A DNA stretch of 64,000 nucleotides from Ferruginibacter sp. (GTDB lineage: Bacteria > Bacteroidota > Bacteroidia > Chitinophagales > Chitinophagaceae). This document shows positions 30,036 through 39,217 of this stretch, piece after piece. Below the pieces are notes generated by a model. The model made no database searches, had not been told where the DNA came from, and saw only the letters and a list, made by a program, of their open reading frames with translations. Position numbers and translations under genes: made by a program. The stretch covers positions 242,936 to 306,935 of the forward strand of contig JACMLJ010000012.1 of assembly GCA_014379625.1 (NCBI GenBank), in the 5' to 3' direction. The stretch's first letter is position 1, and each line of letters starts with the position of its first letter.

Positions 30036-31298
30036 TTACCAATTTTCATTTTTCTGGCCCTGGCCTTCCACAACTGCCCGATACAATGTTTCGTCAATCG
30101 CTTTCTCGCTTTTTGCGATTACAACGGTAGCAACCGTATTGCCAATTAAATTGGTGATGGCCCTTGCCTCGCTCATAAAACGATCCACACCAAGCAACAA
30201 TGCCAGGCCTTCTACCGGTATCACTTTTATGGCTGCAAGGGTAGAAGCCAACACTATAAATCCACTGCCCGTAACCCCGGCCGCCCCCTTGCTGGTGACC
30301 ATTAAAATACCGGTGATGGTCAACTGCTGGCCAATTGAAAGTTCGATACCAAATACCTGTGCAAGGAAGATAACCGACATGCTTAGATAGATGGCGGTGC
30401 CGTCTAAATTAAAACTGTAGCCTGTAGGAATGATCAGCCCTACCACAGTTTTGTCGCAGCCCGCGGCTTCCAGCTTTTGCATGATATTGGGCAAGGCCGG
30501 TTCGCTGCTGCTGGCGCCCAGCGTTACCAGCAACTCTACTTTAATGTACCTCAATAATTTCCATAAACTAAATCCATTGTAACGGCAAATCAGGTTAAGC
30601 ACCACCACAACAAATAAAAATACGGTAAGATAGAAAGTGAGCATCAGTTTTCCGAGCAATAACAAAGTTCCAAAACCAAATTTCCCGATGGTGTATGCCA
30701 TACCGCCGAAAGCGCCAATGGGCGCCAGCCACATGATCATTTTCATGATATTGAAAATCACCTTACTTATTTTGTCAAGCGTGGTAACTAAGCTGCTCCC
30801 ATAAGTTCCTAACCTGTTAAGTCCCACACCGAATAAAATACTAAAAAATAATATTTGCAGGATATCCCCCTCTGCAAAGGATTTAAAAATATTGTCCGGG
30901 ATGATATGGGTAAAAAAATCAACCCAGTTTAACTCTTTCGCCTGGCTGGTAAATTTAGCTACCTTATCAGCTCCGGTGTGGCCCGCTGCAATGCCCACAC
31001 CGGGTTTTATAAAATATGCCACCAACACCCCAATGATCAGTGCAAGGGTGGTTACGATCTCAAAATACAGCAGGCCCTTACCACCTACCCTGCCCACTTT
31101 TTTCATATCGCCGGCACCGGCTATTCCCAATGCGATGGTAAAAAATATGATCGGTGCGATGATCATTTTTATCAGGTCAATGAATTTTTCACTGATGAGT
31201 TTGCCTGTAGGAGCAAATGCGGGAAACAGCCAACCCACGAGTATCCCCAATACAATACCGATAATGACCTGGATGTATAATATCTTTAAATACTTCAT
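30036..31298 (-). CDS. Dicarboxylate:cation symporter (DctA-like)
   Basis: 420-aa inner-membrane carrier of the DAACS family, with eight or so hydrophobic helices plus re-entrant loops. The serine-rich re-entrant segment (GASSSEPALPNIM) and the unwound helix motif (IPTGYSFNLDGTAIYLSMSVIFLAQ region) are intact; SFNLDGTAIY is closer to DctA than to the glutamate carriers. It should import C4-dicarboxylates with Na+ or H+. The N-terminus starts at a normal first helix (MKYLKILYIQVIIGIVLG). Divergent from uxuA and upstream of glycerate kinase. Exact substrate cannot be fixed from sequence. Confidence 0.9.
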   Translation of the reverse strand: MKYLKILYIQVIIGIVLGILVGWLFPAFAPTGKLISEKFIDLIKMIIAPIIFFTIALGIAGAGDMKKVGRVGGKGLLYFEIVTTLALIIGVLVAYFIKPGVGIAAGHTGADKVAKFTSQAKELNWVDFFTHIIPDNIFKSFAEGDILQILFFSILFGVGLNRLGTYGSSLVTTLDKISKVIFNIMKMIMWLAPIGAFGGMAYTIGKFGFGTLLLLGKLMLTFYLTVFLFVVVVLNLICRYNGFSLWKLLRYIKVELLVTLGASSSEPALPNIMQKLEAAGCDKTVVGLIIPTGYSFNLDGTAIYLSMSVIFLAQVFGIELSIGQQLTITGILMVTSKGAAGVTGSGFIVLASTLAAIKVIPVEGLALLLGVDRFMSEARAITNLIGNTVATVVIAKSEKAIDETLYRAVVEGQGQKNENW

Positions 31299-31654
31299 GC
31301 CTTTTTACCTTAGTTATGATGATGGGTTGGAATGCCGCCTTGCTGCTGTTCAAGTTCGATTTAAAGTTACTGTCATTATTGGTTTTTGGTGCAATAGTTT
31401 TACATCATTCCGTACCGGTGCAGTTTAGACGAAGATCAGACCCTATATTTCAAAGAACTTTTAGTATAGGAAGTTTACAACCCTCCACCCAAAAGCATTC
31501 CCTGATGAGGAGGAGCATAGCTATTAAGGCACAGGTCGCTGCCCGAAATAGCAGGTCCTGGTACCAGCGGTAAAGGTCATGGTTGAATACAAAATAATTA
31601 TAGTCGGCCCGTAAAAATAGTTTCCATTAATTTTACGCCAATTTATAAAGAAAT
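31299..31654. other. Divergent intergenic region dctA-like / uxuA
   Basis: 356 bp between divergent genes, so it must hold both promoters. I found no confident box, terminator or small gene. The plus-strand frame here has no family resemblance and looks like chance. Confidence 0.5.
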
Positions 31655-32836
31655 ATGAGTACGATTAAACCTGCATTTATCCAAACCATGCGCTGGTTTG
31701 GCCCAAACGACCCGGTTAAATTAAGCGATATCAGGCAAGCCGGTTGCACAGGAATTGTAACTGCGCTGCACCATATACCTAACGGAGAAGTGTGGCCGCA
31801 GGCGGAGATACAGCAACGTAAAAATGAGATCGAAGCCGCCGGGCTCAACTGGAATGTGGTCGAAAGCGTGCCGGTGCACGAAAATATTAAAACACAGACC
31901 GGTAATTACCTTGAATATATCAACAACTACCGCCAAAGCCTCAGAAACCTTGCTGCCTGTGATATCCGTGTCATCACTTATAATTTTATGCCGGTGCTCG
32001 ACTGGACGCGGACCGACCTTTCGTTTGAAGTTGCCGATGGGAGCAGGGCCCTGCGTTTTGAAAGAGCAGCTTTTATAGGATTTGACGCATTTTTGCTAAA
32101 AAGGCCAAATGCGGCAACGGATTATACTTCGGAAGAAATCAAAAAGGCAAAGCATCGCCTGGATAGTATGAGCGGGGATGAGATACATATCCTGGAGAGA
32201 AATATTATTGCCGGTTTACCGGGCAGCGAGGAAAGTTTTACGCTTGAAAAATTTCAACTCGCATTAAATGCGTATGATGGAATTACCGCCGCTATCTTAA
32301 AGCAACATTTAATTTACTTTCTGCAGCAGGTAATACCAGTTTGCGATGAAGTGGGTATACAAATGGTGATTCACCCGGACGATCCCCCCTATGCAATTTT
32401 AGGCTTGCCAAGGGTAGTGAGCACCGCATTAGATATGCGGGACATTTTTACCGCGGTACCATCTCTCAGCAATGGCTTATGCTTTTGCACGGGTTCATTT
32501 GGTGTAAGACCGGATAATGATTTACCCGCAATGGTGAAGGAGTTTGCGGACCGTATCAACTTTGTACACCTGCGCAGCACCAAAAGAAATGACGCAGGTG
32601 ATTTTTATGAAGACAATCACCTCGAAGGTGACGTGGATATGTACGGCGTGGTGAAAGAACTGGTAACCGTTATGCATACACGAAATATGGGTATCGCCAT
32701 GCGGCCTGATCATGGCCACCAGATGCTGGATGACCTGCAAAAGAAAACCAATCCGGGTTATAGTGGTATTGGGAGGCTGAGGGGATTGGCCGAATTGCGC
32801 GGATTGGAATGGGGGATACAAAGGAATTTATCGTAG
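31655..32836 (+). CDS. uxuA: Mannonate dehydratase
   Basis: 393 aa, the usual length of UxuA, which dehydrates D-mannonate to 2-keto-3-deoxygluconate in glucuronate catabolism using a divalent metal. Recognisable blocks are [103 protein letters not shown] and [13 protein letters not shown], covering the His/Cys/Asp metal-binding positions. No other uronate gene is adjacent, so it is separated from uxaC/uxuB partners. Its stop codon lies inside a palindromic repeat. Confidence 0.95.
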   Translation: MSTIKPAFIQTMRWFGPNDPVKLSDIRQAGCTGIVTALHHIPNGEVWPQAEIQQRKNEIEAAGLNWNVVESVPVHENIKTQTGNYLEYINNYRQSLRNLAACDIRVITYNFMPVLDWTRTDLSFEVADGSRALRFERAAFIGFDAFLLKRPNAATDYTSEEIKKAKHRLDSMSGDEIHILERNIIAGLPGSEESFTLEKFQLALNAYDGITAAILKQHLIYFLQQVIPVCDEVGIQMVIHPDDPPYAILGLPRVVSTALDMRDIFTAVPSLSNGLCFCTGSFGVRPDNDLPAMVKEFADRINFVHLRSTKRNDAGDFYEDNHLEGDVDMYGVVKELVTVMHTRNMGIAMRPDHGHQMLDDLQKKTNPGYSGIGRLRGLAELRGLEWGIQRNLS

Positions 32837-32897
32837 GAACAGGCCGCATGTAGGAACATGCCGAGGCGTGTAGGAACAGGCCGCGGCCTGTTCCTAC
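32833..32897. repeat. REP-like palindromic repeat, family A (three units)
   Basis: Units of the form GTAGGAACAGGCCG begin at 32833, 32850 (variant) and 32870. The last, with its mirror, makes a perfect 28-bp palindrome (32870-32897, centred on GGCCGCGGCC). The first unit contains the uxuA TAG stop (32834-32836). The palindrome could fold as a strong hairpin downstream of uxuA. The same element recurs at 38425. Confidence 0.9.
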
Positions 32898-32941
32898 AAT
32901 AAATTTTACGGGCGCAATTTTCGTTTATTGAGGCGGTTCCT

Positions 32942-32949
32942 TACATTTG
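32942..32949 (+). promoter_or_regulatory. -7 promoter box of propeller sensor 1
   Basis: TACATTTG matches the Bacteroidota housekeeping consensus TAnnTTTG, 25 bp upstream of the TTG start. No strong -33 TTTG was found at the usual spacing. The same octamer in similar context precedes the paralogue at 44373. Confidence 0.6.
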
Positions 32950-32974
32950 ATATACCAATCAAAAACCCCTTCAG

Positions 32975-35900
32975 TTGCCGCGTATCTTTTTATATATTTG
33001 CTTTACCCTCCTGGCAACCCATATCCAGGCACAAATGCGGCAGCATTACCTCTTTTCTAATATAACCGCCCGGAATGGCCTGGCCAGCAATCATGTAAAC
33101 AGTGTCGTTCAGGATGAAAAGGGATATTTATGGATAGGTACCCTGAACGGATTACAACGATATGATGGCAGCAGGTTCCTAACATTTCATCATAACCCAG
33201 CAGACAATAAAACCATTCCTGATAACCATATCAACTTTTTATATATTGACAGAAAGAACAACTTGTGGCTGAATTTCGGTAGTGGAAAAATGGGTAAGTT
33301 CGATACCCGTAAATTCATTTTCAGGGAAACAAAAATTATAGTTGAGGACGAGAATATTTTAACGGCCGAAAGGGAATTAAAAGAAGATGCTGAAGGCAAT
33401 CTCTTCCTTCTTTTCCATTATTTCACCCTCACCACCTACAAGGAGTCCTCCAACGAATTCTCCGCACGTCATAATCTGCTTCCAACACCGCCAGGCTGGA
33501 AGATTACGGGAATGCACTTTAATGCGCAAACAAAAAAATATTGGATGGGTTTCGATAGCGGCCTCGTGGTTTATAACAGTGCCACCAAACACCTCAATTA
33601 TCGCGATCATAATATTGATAAGGAGCCCGCCATTGATGCTTTTACCAAACTTAGGGGCATGTACGGCCTGTTTACAGATTCAAAACAACGGCTATGGTTT
33701 TGTACCTGGCCTGCCAAACTCGGATCGCTGGTTCATTGCTTTGACAACCGGCAACGGTTGGTACTGTTACCGGCACTCAGCCTGGATGCGGCTTTTAATT
33801 ATTATCATGAACCAAGGGTTTTTCATGAGCACCAAAATGGAAATGTATGGCTTTATGGAACAGGTATACTCGGACTGTTTAATGAAAAGACAAAAACCTT
33901 TCAAAATAGCGGTATTGACCTGGAATTAAAAAACACGGTATTGAACGATCGTATTGATTGTGTTTTTGAAGACCGCGAACATAACTTATGGGTGTGCACG
34001 CATAACAATGGCATTTACCAGTTCAATCCATCGGGGCAATTGTTTAAAAGCTTTGCACATCCCAACCTGTTAAACAATTTGTCGGGTAATGGAGGGGTAC
34101 TGAGTTTTATGGAAGACCCGGACAAAAGTTTTCTTTACAGTGCATGGGGCGATGGATTATTCCGTTGCGACACTAATTATAAATATCTGCCGCTAAAAAT
34201 AAAAGGATTGCCGGAAAGAAATGATATTACCGCCTGGGATATGTGTAAAAGAAAAGACGGAAAGATATGGATGGGGTTACAGGACGGGCACCTGATCATC
34301 TATGATCCCGCATTAAAATCAGCCAGCCAATTTCAGCCGCCCATTTTTATGAACCGCACTATACGGCAGGTAGTGGAAGATCAACAGGGCAATATGTGGC
34401 TGGGTACACAAAGCCGGGGTGTTTTTAAATGGGCGCCGGGTATCGGGGGAGCTAATTTAGAAGCCGGGTTTTCGCACTTATCTTCTGTTCCAAAAACATT
34501 GATAGAAAAACTATATGTGGATCACAATGGCGCACTATGGGTTTGCACTATCGTGGATGGTGTTTATAAAATCAATACCAGCAACGGAGCAGTAATTGCC
34601 CATTATACAGATAAAGGCCCCAATGGCAAACGCCTGCTTAACAAAGGGGTGGGTGATGCTTTTCAATACGACGATACCACCATGATTTTCGCAGCGGGCG
34701 GATTAAATATATTGAACACAAAAACCAATAGCTTTCAATACCTTAATATAATGGATGGCTTGCCTTATGATATTATCAATGCCATTGAAAGGGACGAGGA
34801 TGGCGAACTCTGGCTCTCTTTTATAATGGGGCTTTGCAGGGTGAACCTGCAAAAAAAAACCTTTTCATACTTTGACCGGAGCGATGGAATAGCGAATGAC
34901 AATTTCAACCTGGCTGCATCAATCCGTTTATCAAATGGCAAAATCCTGTTCGGGTCTGGTAATGATTTTACCACATTGAACCCCGCTGATTTTAAAATTA
35001 AATCAGTTCCGCCGGATGTACAAATCACCGGCTTTACGGTAAACAACCGGTTATTGCAGACAGACTCCCTGCTTGAATTAAAGAAAATCGACCTGGAGTA
35101 CAATGACAATTCCGTAATGATATTTTTTGCTTCGCTCAGCTATCTTCAAAAAAATAAATTAACCTATTTCTATAAGCTGGAAGAAATAGACAAAGATTGG
35201 GTAAAATCCGCGAATAATATGCCGGCAGATTATAGTTATTTACCGCCGGGCAATTATACTTTTTACGTAAAATGCCAGAATGCGGATGGCGTAACCTGTA
35301 AAAATATAACGCGGCTTAGTATTGCCATAAGCACTCCCTTTTGGAAAGCCTGGTGGTTTTATATTCTACTGTCGCTGGGCTGCATTGTATTATTTTACTG
35401 GTTCGACAGAGAAAGAATGCAACGGAAGGCAGCCCTTCAAAAAATGCGCAGTGATATTGGCCATAACCTGGCCGAAGAGGTGAATATGGCATTGCAAAAC
35501 ATTAATATTTTAAGTGAAATGGCCAGGATAAAGGCCGATAAAGAACCGCAAAAATCAAAAGAATATATCGGCCAGATCCATAGCAAAAGTAATGACATGA
35601 TACTTGCATTGGAGGATATGCTATGGAGCCTGTCTCCCGATAATGATTCGATGCTAAAAACAGTGGCCAGGATGAAGGAATATATTGATGAATTAAAAAA
35701 CAGCCATGGTGTTACCATTGAATTGACGGTTGATAAAAAGGTAGCCGCGCTTGAATTAAATATGAAACTACGGCATGAGGCCTTTCTCGTATTTAAAGAA
35801 GGCATAAAAAACCTGGTACTGTGCGGTACGAAGCACTGCGAAATACAAATCGGCTTATCCAAAAACAATTTACTGTTCACCATGCAGTTTCTGCATGCAT

Positions 35901-36037
35901 CCTGCGATATGCAGCAATTGCACCAGTTGCTGCACCGGTATGATCTTGAAAAACACCTTCAGTCCATGGGGGCGAGTATTGATGTGCAGGTACATAAAAC
36001 CAATTCGATTTTGATTTTGCATGTACCGCTAAATTGA
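32975..36037 (+). CDS. Propeller-type membrane sensor with degenerate kinase domain (copy 1)
   Basis: 1020 aa from a TTG codon; an in-frame stop at 32948 and the need for the signal peptide (ending IQA-Q) leave TTG as the only sensible start. Two-component-regulator propeller repeats (about 30-680; VVQDEKGYLWIGTLNGLQRYDG and similar) are followed by a Y_Y_Y domain (about 690-780), one membrane helix (about 790-808) and a DHp-like helix pair (about 820-900). Aligned through ILSE, the phosphoacceptor His is replaced by Ala832 (a His lies three residues earlier). The C-terminal region lacks DNGxG and GxGL boxes, so ATP binding looks lost. It faces a LytS pair on the other strand. Probably a signalling scaffold or input subunit rather than an active kinase. 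Confidence 0.88.
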   Translation: MPRIFLYICFTLLATHIQAQMRQHYLFSNITARNGLASNHVNSVVQDEKGYLWIGTLNGLQRYDGSRFLTFHHNPADNKTIPDNHINFLYIDRKNNLWLNFGSGKMGKFDTRKFIFRETKIIVEDENILTAERELKEDAEGNLFLLFHYFTLTTYKESSNEFSARHNLLPTPPGWKITGMHFNAQTKKYWMGFDSGLVVYNSATKHLNYRDHNIDKEPAIDAFTKLRGMYGLFTDSKQRLWFCTWPAKLGSLVHCFDNRQRLVLLPALSLDAAFNYYHEPRVFHEHQNGNVWLYGTGILGLFNEKTKTFQNSGIDLELKNTVLNDRIDCVFEDREHNLWVCTHNNGIYQFNPSGQLFKSFAHPNLLNNLSGNGGVLSFMEDPDKSFLYSAWGDGLFRCDTNYKYLPLKIKGLPERNDITAWDMCKRKDGKIWMGLQDGHLIIYDPALKSASQFQPPIFMNRTIRQVVEDQQGNMWLGTQSRGVFKWAPGIGGANLEAGFSHLSSVPKTLIEKLYVDHNGALWVCTIVDGVYKINTSNGAVIAHYTDKGPNGKRLLNKGVGDAFQYDDTTMIFAAGGLNILNTKTNSFQYLNIMDGLPYDIINAIERDEDGELWLSFIMGLCRVNLQKKTFSYFDRSDGIANDNFNLAASIRLSNGKILFGSGNDFTTLNPADFKIKSVPPDVQITGFTVNNRLLQTDSLLELKKIDLEYNDNSVMIFFASLSYLQKNKLTYFYKLEEIDKDWVKSANNMPADYSYLPPGNYTFYVKCQNADGVTCKNITRLSIAISTPFWKAWWFYILLSLGCIVLFYWFDRERMQRKAALQKMRSDIGHNLAEEVNMALQNINILSEMARIKADKEPQKSKEYIGQIHSKSNDMILALEDMLWSLSPDNDSMLKTVARMKEYIDELKNSHGVTIELTVDKKVAALELNMKLRHEAFLVFKEGIKNLVLCGTKHCEIQIGLSKNNLLFTMQFLHASCDMQQLHQLLHRYDLEKHLQSMGASIDVQVHKTNSILILHVPLN

Positions 36038-36094
36038 AAGCGAATAAAGTTTCATTTATGAAACTGCAGTTTGCCACGACCCGCAAACCAATTT

Positions 36095-36141
36095 AGCCCT
36101 GAAAGGGCGTAATATAACAGCGATGGGTAAAGCCCATCGCA
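36095..36141. repeat. REP-like repeat, family B (single copy)
   Basis: Two adjacent hairpins: AGCCCT-gaa-AGGGC followed by GTAATATA, then GCGATGGG-taaag-CCCATCGC. The first part is the reverse complement of the end of the tandem array at 55337-55556 (about 22 identical bases). It lies between convergent genes. A separate 18-bp perfect hairpin (AGTTTCAT-tt-ATGAAACT, 36048-36065) sits 11 bp after the propeller-sensor stop. Confidence 0.8.
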
Positions 36142-36227
36142 CAAAAAACAAAGCCACAGCAAATCCATTAATTTAATCTTTTTACAATCAGTACCAACCA
36201 CGTCCACAGTGGTCATCCGAACTGGTA

Positions 36228-37316
36228 TCAAATATTTCCTGACTGCATTTTACGGTTGATCAGTTCCTTATGCTCACGGTTACCATTCCAGATTAATGGC
36301 AGCACTACGGTAAAATTTTTTTCGTCTTCCATTACCTGGAAACCGGGGCGCTTCAACAACTCGTATTTGGCCTTTATATTATCCAGCCCAACTTTATTGC
36401 TTGGGGCTTTAATACTTCGTGGCTGCAGGTTATTGTTCACGATCAGTTTATTACCGGCGGTTGTAAAAATGTCGATCAGTAGTGGTTTGTTTTTAGAAAG
36501 TGCGTTATGCTTTACCACATTTTCCACCAGTAACTGGAGGGTTAGCGAGGGTAATAAATAATGCTCGTACCGTTTGTCGATCTGGATATTCAATTGTACG
36601 GCTTCTCCATGCCTCGTCTGCAGGAGCCGGTAATAAGAATTTATAAACAACATTTCATTTGCCAGCGTACTGATGCCATCTTCATTGCTCCGTAAAAGGT
36701 AACGGTACACTTTACTTAATTCACTCAGGAAGGCATCGGCCCTTTGCCTGTCTTCGGCAATAAGCGATGATAAGGTATTAAAGCAATTAAATAAAAAATG
36801 CGGGTTCACATGACTTTTCAATGTGTCATACGCTTGCTCTTCCGACAACTGCTGGATCGCTTCATTTTCTTCAACGCCGGCTTTGTACCTCCCCAGCATA
36901 TACTCCGCTTCATACAAGGTTTGGAAAATCAGGTTTATAAATAACCCCAGGGCAAACCCTTTCGCTACGTGATTATTTTGCCACTGGTAGCCAGCGATAT
37001 TAAAATATGCATACACGAAAAACGTAAGCAGCAGGCCTGCAATTAAAATTAATACCTGCACCAGTATTTTATGAATGATACGTTGCCGGCTTTGATTTAA
37101 CCCCGGGTATTTTTTTTGGGTAGCATCAGCCTGCAAAATAAATATATACCAGGCCGCAAAACCAATTACAAAAATCAATGGAAAAGAAACCCACCAAACC
37201 ATCCTGTTACTCCATAATTGATCTTCAAACATAATAACATTCATTGCCAGGCATATCAATGGCATTGCAAGCAGAAAGGAACGCAATTTCCATTTGGGGG
37301 GTGTATACCATTTCAT
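36228..37316 (-). CDS. LytS-type sensor histidine kinase (pair 1, second gene)
   Basis: 362 aa with four or so membrane helices (within about 12-135), a short linker, and the His_kinase/HATPase module typical of LytS/YehU proteins. The phosphoacceptor motif NPHFLFN is intact at His173. The N-box LLVENVVKHN and the VGLDNIKAKY glycine segment are present. The start overlaps the stop of the upstream LytS gene by 4 bp (ATGA), so the two are translationally coupled. No LytTR regulator is adjacent to this pair. Predicted to phosphorylate a LytTR protein elsewhere, most simply the one at 47640. Confidence 0.92.
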   Translation of the reverse strand: MKWYTPPKWKLRSFLLAMPLICLAMNVIMFEDQLWSNRMVWWVSFPLIFVIGFAAWYIFILQADATQKKYPGLNQSRQRIIHKILVQVLILIAGLLLTFFVYAYFNIAGYQWQNNHVAKGFALGLFINLIFQTLYEAEYMLGRYKAGVEENEAIQQLSEEQAYDTLKSHVNPHFLFNCFNTLSSLIAEDRQRADAFLSELSKVYRYLLRSNEDGISTLANEMLFINSYYRLLQTRHGEAVQLNIQIDKRYEHYLLPSLTLQLLVENVVKHNALSKNKPLLIDIFTTAGNKLIVNNNLQPRSIKAPSNKVGLDNIKAKYELLKRPGFQVMEDEKNFTVVLPLIWNGNREHKELINRKMQSGNI

Positions 37317-38380
37317 ACCATTTCCTCCTCTTTCCCTTCTTTAATTATCAATGGAAGATGAATGACCCTGTACCCACCCAAATCATCTATAATCATGGGC
37401 GAATTAATGAGCAACCGGTAATTATTTGCCAGGTTACTCAAACTAACCTGATGGTCCATCGCCGGCTCTGTATATTTAGGTTGCACATTATTGCTTATTT
37501 TAACTACATTATTATCTGCGGAGCAGATGGATATTTTTAACGGGCTGGTGTCGCTGATATCGTTTAAAGAAAAAGTATTTTCAACAATTACCTGTAACGA
37601 TAACGGCGGCAGCAATTTGTTTTTATGGCTGCCGGATATGTCCACTTCCAACTGTAAACCCTCACCATACCTGGCTTTCAACAAATGCCGGTAAGATTCA
37701 ATAAATTTTAACTCCGCTTCAAGCGTTACTAATTTCTCCTCATCAATGCGAAGCATATAACGGTACACTTTGCTCATTTCATCCAAAAATTTTTCGGCAT
37801 TATCTCCCTCCTGCTGTATCAGGCCCGAAAGTGAATCCAAACATTCAAATAAAAAATGCTGGTTCAAATGGCTGTTTAAACCCTGCAACTTTCTTTCCTT
37901 GTAAACTTTTTTCAATTGCTCCGTTTGTTCGCAATTCGCTTTCCAGATTTGATAACGCGAAATGCCTTCCATTAAAAAAGTTAAAAAGACATTGATGAGG
38001 CCCATTGAAATATAACTCCAGATAAATCCTGCCTCATTTATCCTGTAATTAAAAAAAGTAAAGTATCCATACACTTCAAACAGGGAATATAAAAACAAGC
38101 CGGTAATGAGCAGGAAAGTAAGGATCATTAGCGTTAACCGCTTCATGAGTTCCCGTTCTTTCGGAAACCGGTTCTTCATAGCCACCGCGATCCAACCACA
38201 GAAAATAAAATCCAGGCAAAATCCCGCGCAGGTAATCAAAGTAGCTGTTGCCAGCAACCCGGTATCGCTGAAATACTCATTGCCAAATATATTATAATTG
38301 ATAAACAGCGTAAATCCCGGTACGATTCCCAGCATCACCAGGTAGTCTTTTCCGGAATATTGTGGCAGTTTTATTTTCAT
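37313..38380 (-). CDS. LytS-type kinase paralogue with damaged ATP-binding domain (pair 1, first gene)
   Basis: 355 aa from the ATG at 38380 (MKIKLPQYSGKDYLVM), chosen because it aligns with the N-terminus of the paralogue starting at 51028; a start at 38419 is also open. Several membrane helices lead to a His_kinase domain. The canonical NPHFLFN reads NQHFLFE (His175 kept, flanking Pro and Asn lost). The N-box reads VIVENTFSLN where the active relatives have VENAVKHN, so key ATP/Mg contacts are missing. It is coupled by a 4-bp overlap to an intact LytS gene. Likely a regulatory or allosteric partner in a heterodimer. Confidence 0.88.
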   Translation of the reverse strand: MKIKLPQYSGKDYLVMLGIVPGFTLFINYNIFGNEYFSDTGLLATATLITCAGFCLDFIFCGWIAVAMKNRFPKERELMKRLTLMILTFLLITGLFLYSLFEVYGYFTFFNYRINEAGFIWSYISMGLINVFLTFLMEGISRYQIWKANCEQTEQLKKVYKERKLQGLNSHLNQHFLFECLDSLSGLIQQEGDNAEKFLDEMSKVYRYMLRIDEEKLVTLEAELKFIESYRHLLKARYGEGLQLEVDISGSHKNKLLPPLSLQVIVENTFSLNDISDTSPLKISICSADNNVVKISNNVQPKYTEPAMDHQVSLSNLANNYRLLINSPMIIDDLGGYRVIHLPLIIKEGKEEEMV

Positions 38381-38424
38381 CCTGTTTACAAAATAGTAAA
38401 TATTTTTATATTTTACCATTTGTT

Positions 38425-38472
38425 GCGGTAGGAACAGGCCGCGGCCTGTTCCTACCGCGGCCTGTTCCTACG
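38425..38472. repeat. REP-like palindromic repeat, family A
   Basis: A perfect 34-bp palindrome (38425-38458; half-site GCGGTAGGAACAGGCCG) followed by a further half unit to 38472. It lies between the cytochrome gene stop (38485) and the start of LytS pair 1, so it could end the cytochrome transcript. Same element as at 32833-32897. Confidence 0.9.
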
Positions 38473-38484
38473 AGATACCGGTAT

Positions 38485-39072
38485 TTATTTTAGTTCTGCC
38501 AACTGCCTTGTACCCGGAACAATGTTTTTAACGGGTTTGGTAGATTTAAGAAATGCGAACACGGCTTTCAGATCATCATCGGTCATTTTCCTGAAATTTT
38601 CCCATGGCATGGGTGGCAATAAAGTACGGCTGCCATCAAGACCCTTAAATTTGCCCTCGCGGATAGCCTTAAAAAAATGCGCCTCACTCCAGTTACCCAG
38701 TCCTGTATCGTCTGATGTAAGGTTGGCTGCAAAGCTAACACCCCAGGGCCCGGCTGCTGAAGTAAGGTCTTCGTTAAACATCACCAGTCCTTTTTTTACC
38801 ACATTGCTGTCATACTTTGGGTAAGACCTGCTGGCAGGGAAACCGGAAAGACGGCGGTCCATATCCACTTCGGGCCCATGGGGTCCAAATTTTTTGGGAG
38901 AATGACAGTCATCGCAACCTCCGATAGTTACCAAATACCCACCCCGTTTAACGAGGCTATCGTTACTAACGGTGGAGGCTGATGGCTTATTTGCTTTGCC
39001 GGTATCACATGAAACGATGCCGGTAGTGATCGTTGCCGCAATAATAAAAATTGTCAGAATTGTTTTACGCAT
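38485..39072 (-). CDS. Cytochrome c lipoprotein
   Basis: 195 aa. The N-terminus is a lipoprotein signal (lipobox IVSC, Cys22). A single haem-binding site CDDCH (Cys53, Cys56, His57) follows, with a candidate Met ligand in LPPMPWENF and a C-terminal helix (DDLKAVFAFLKS) typical of class I c-type cytochromes. It should be a membrane-anchored periplasmic electron carrier. No oxidoreductase partner is next to it. It is separated from the upstream gene by 145 bp and ends against a REP-like palindrome. Confidence 0.9.
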   Translation of the reverse strand: MRKTILTIFIIAATITTGIVSCDTGKANKPSASTVSNDSLVKRGGYLVTIGGCDDCHSPKKFGPHGPEVDMDRRLSGFPASRSYPKYDSNVVKKGLVMFNEDLTSAAGPWGVSFAANLTSDDTGLGNWSEAHFFKAIREGKFKGLDGSRTLLPPMPWENFRKMTDDDLKAVFAFLKSTKPVKNIVPGTRQLAELK

Positions 39073-39217
39073 GATTGATAAAATTTATTGTTGTTGTTTA
39101 ATTGTTGCTTTTCTAATGAGTTTTTTTTATGGAATGCACCCGAAAATAATAGCGTTTTCTCCGCAAACTATTACTGCTGAATGTGTCAGAAGCGAACGGA
39201 ATTTTGTATGCCATTTT

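Noticed and set aside
31316..31573. 85-codon plus-strand frame upstream of uxuA
   Set aside because: No signal, domain or conserved pattern, and it overlaps the expected dctA-like promoter.
30036..32836. A hexuronate catabolic operon
   Set aside because: uxuA is divergent from the symporter and glycerate kinase, and no uxaC, uxuB, kdgK or eda is present.
35800..36037. Frameshift explaining the missing ATPase boxes of propeller sensor 1
   Set aside because: The frame is open, the length matches the paralogue, and I could not find DNGxG-like codons in the other frames, so divergence is more likely than a shift.
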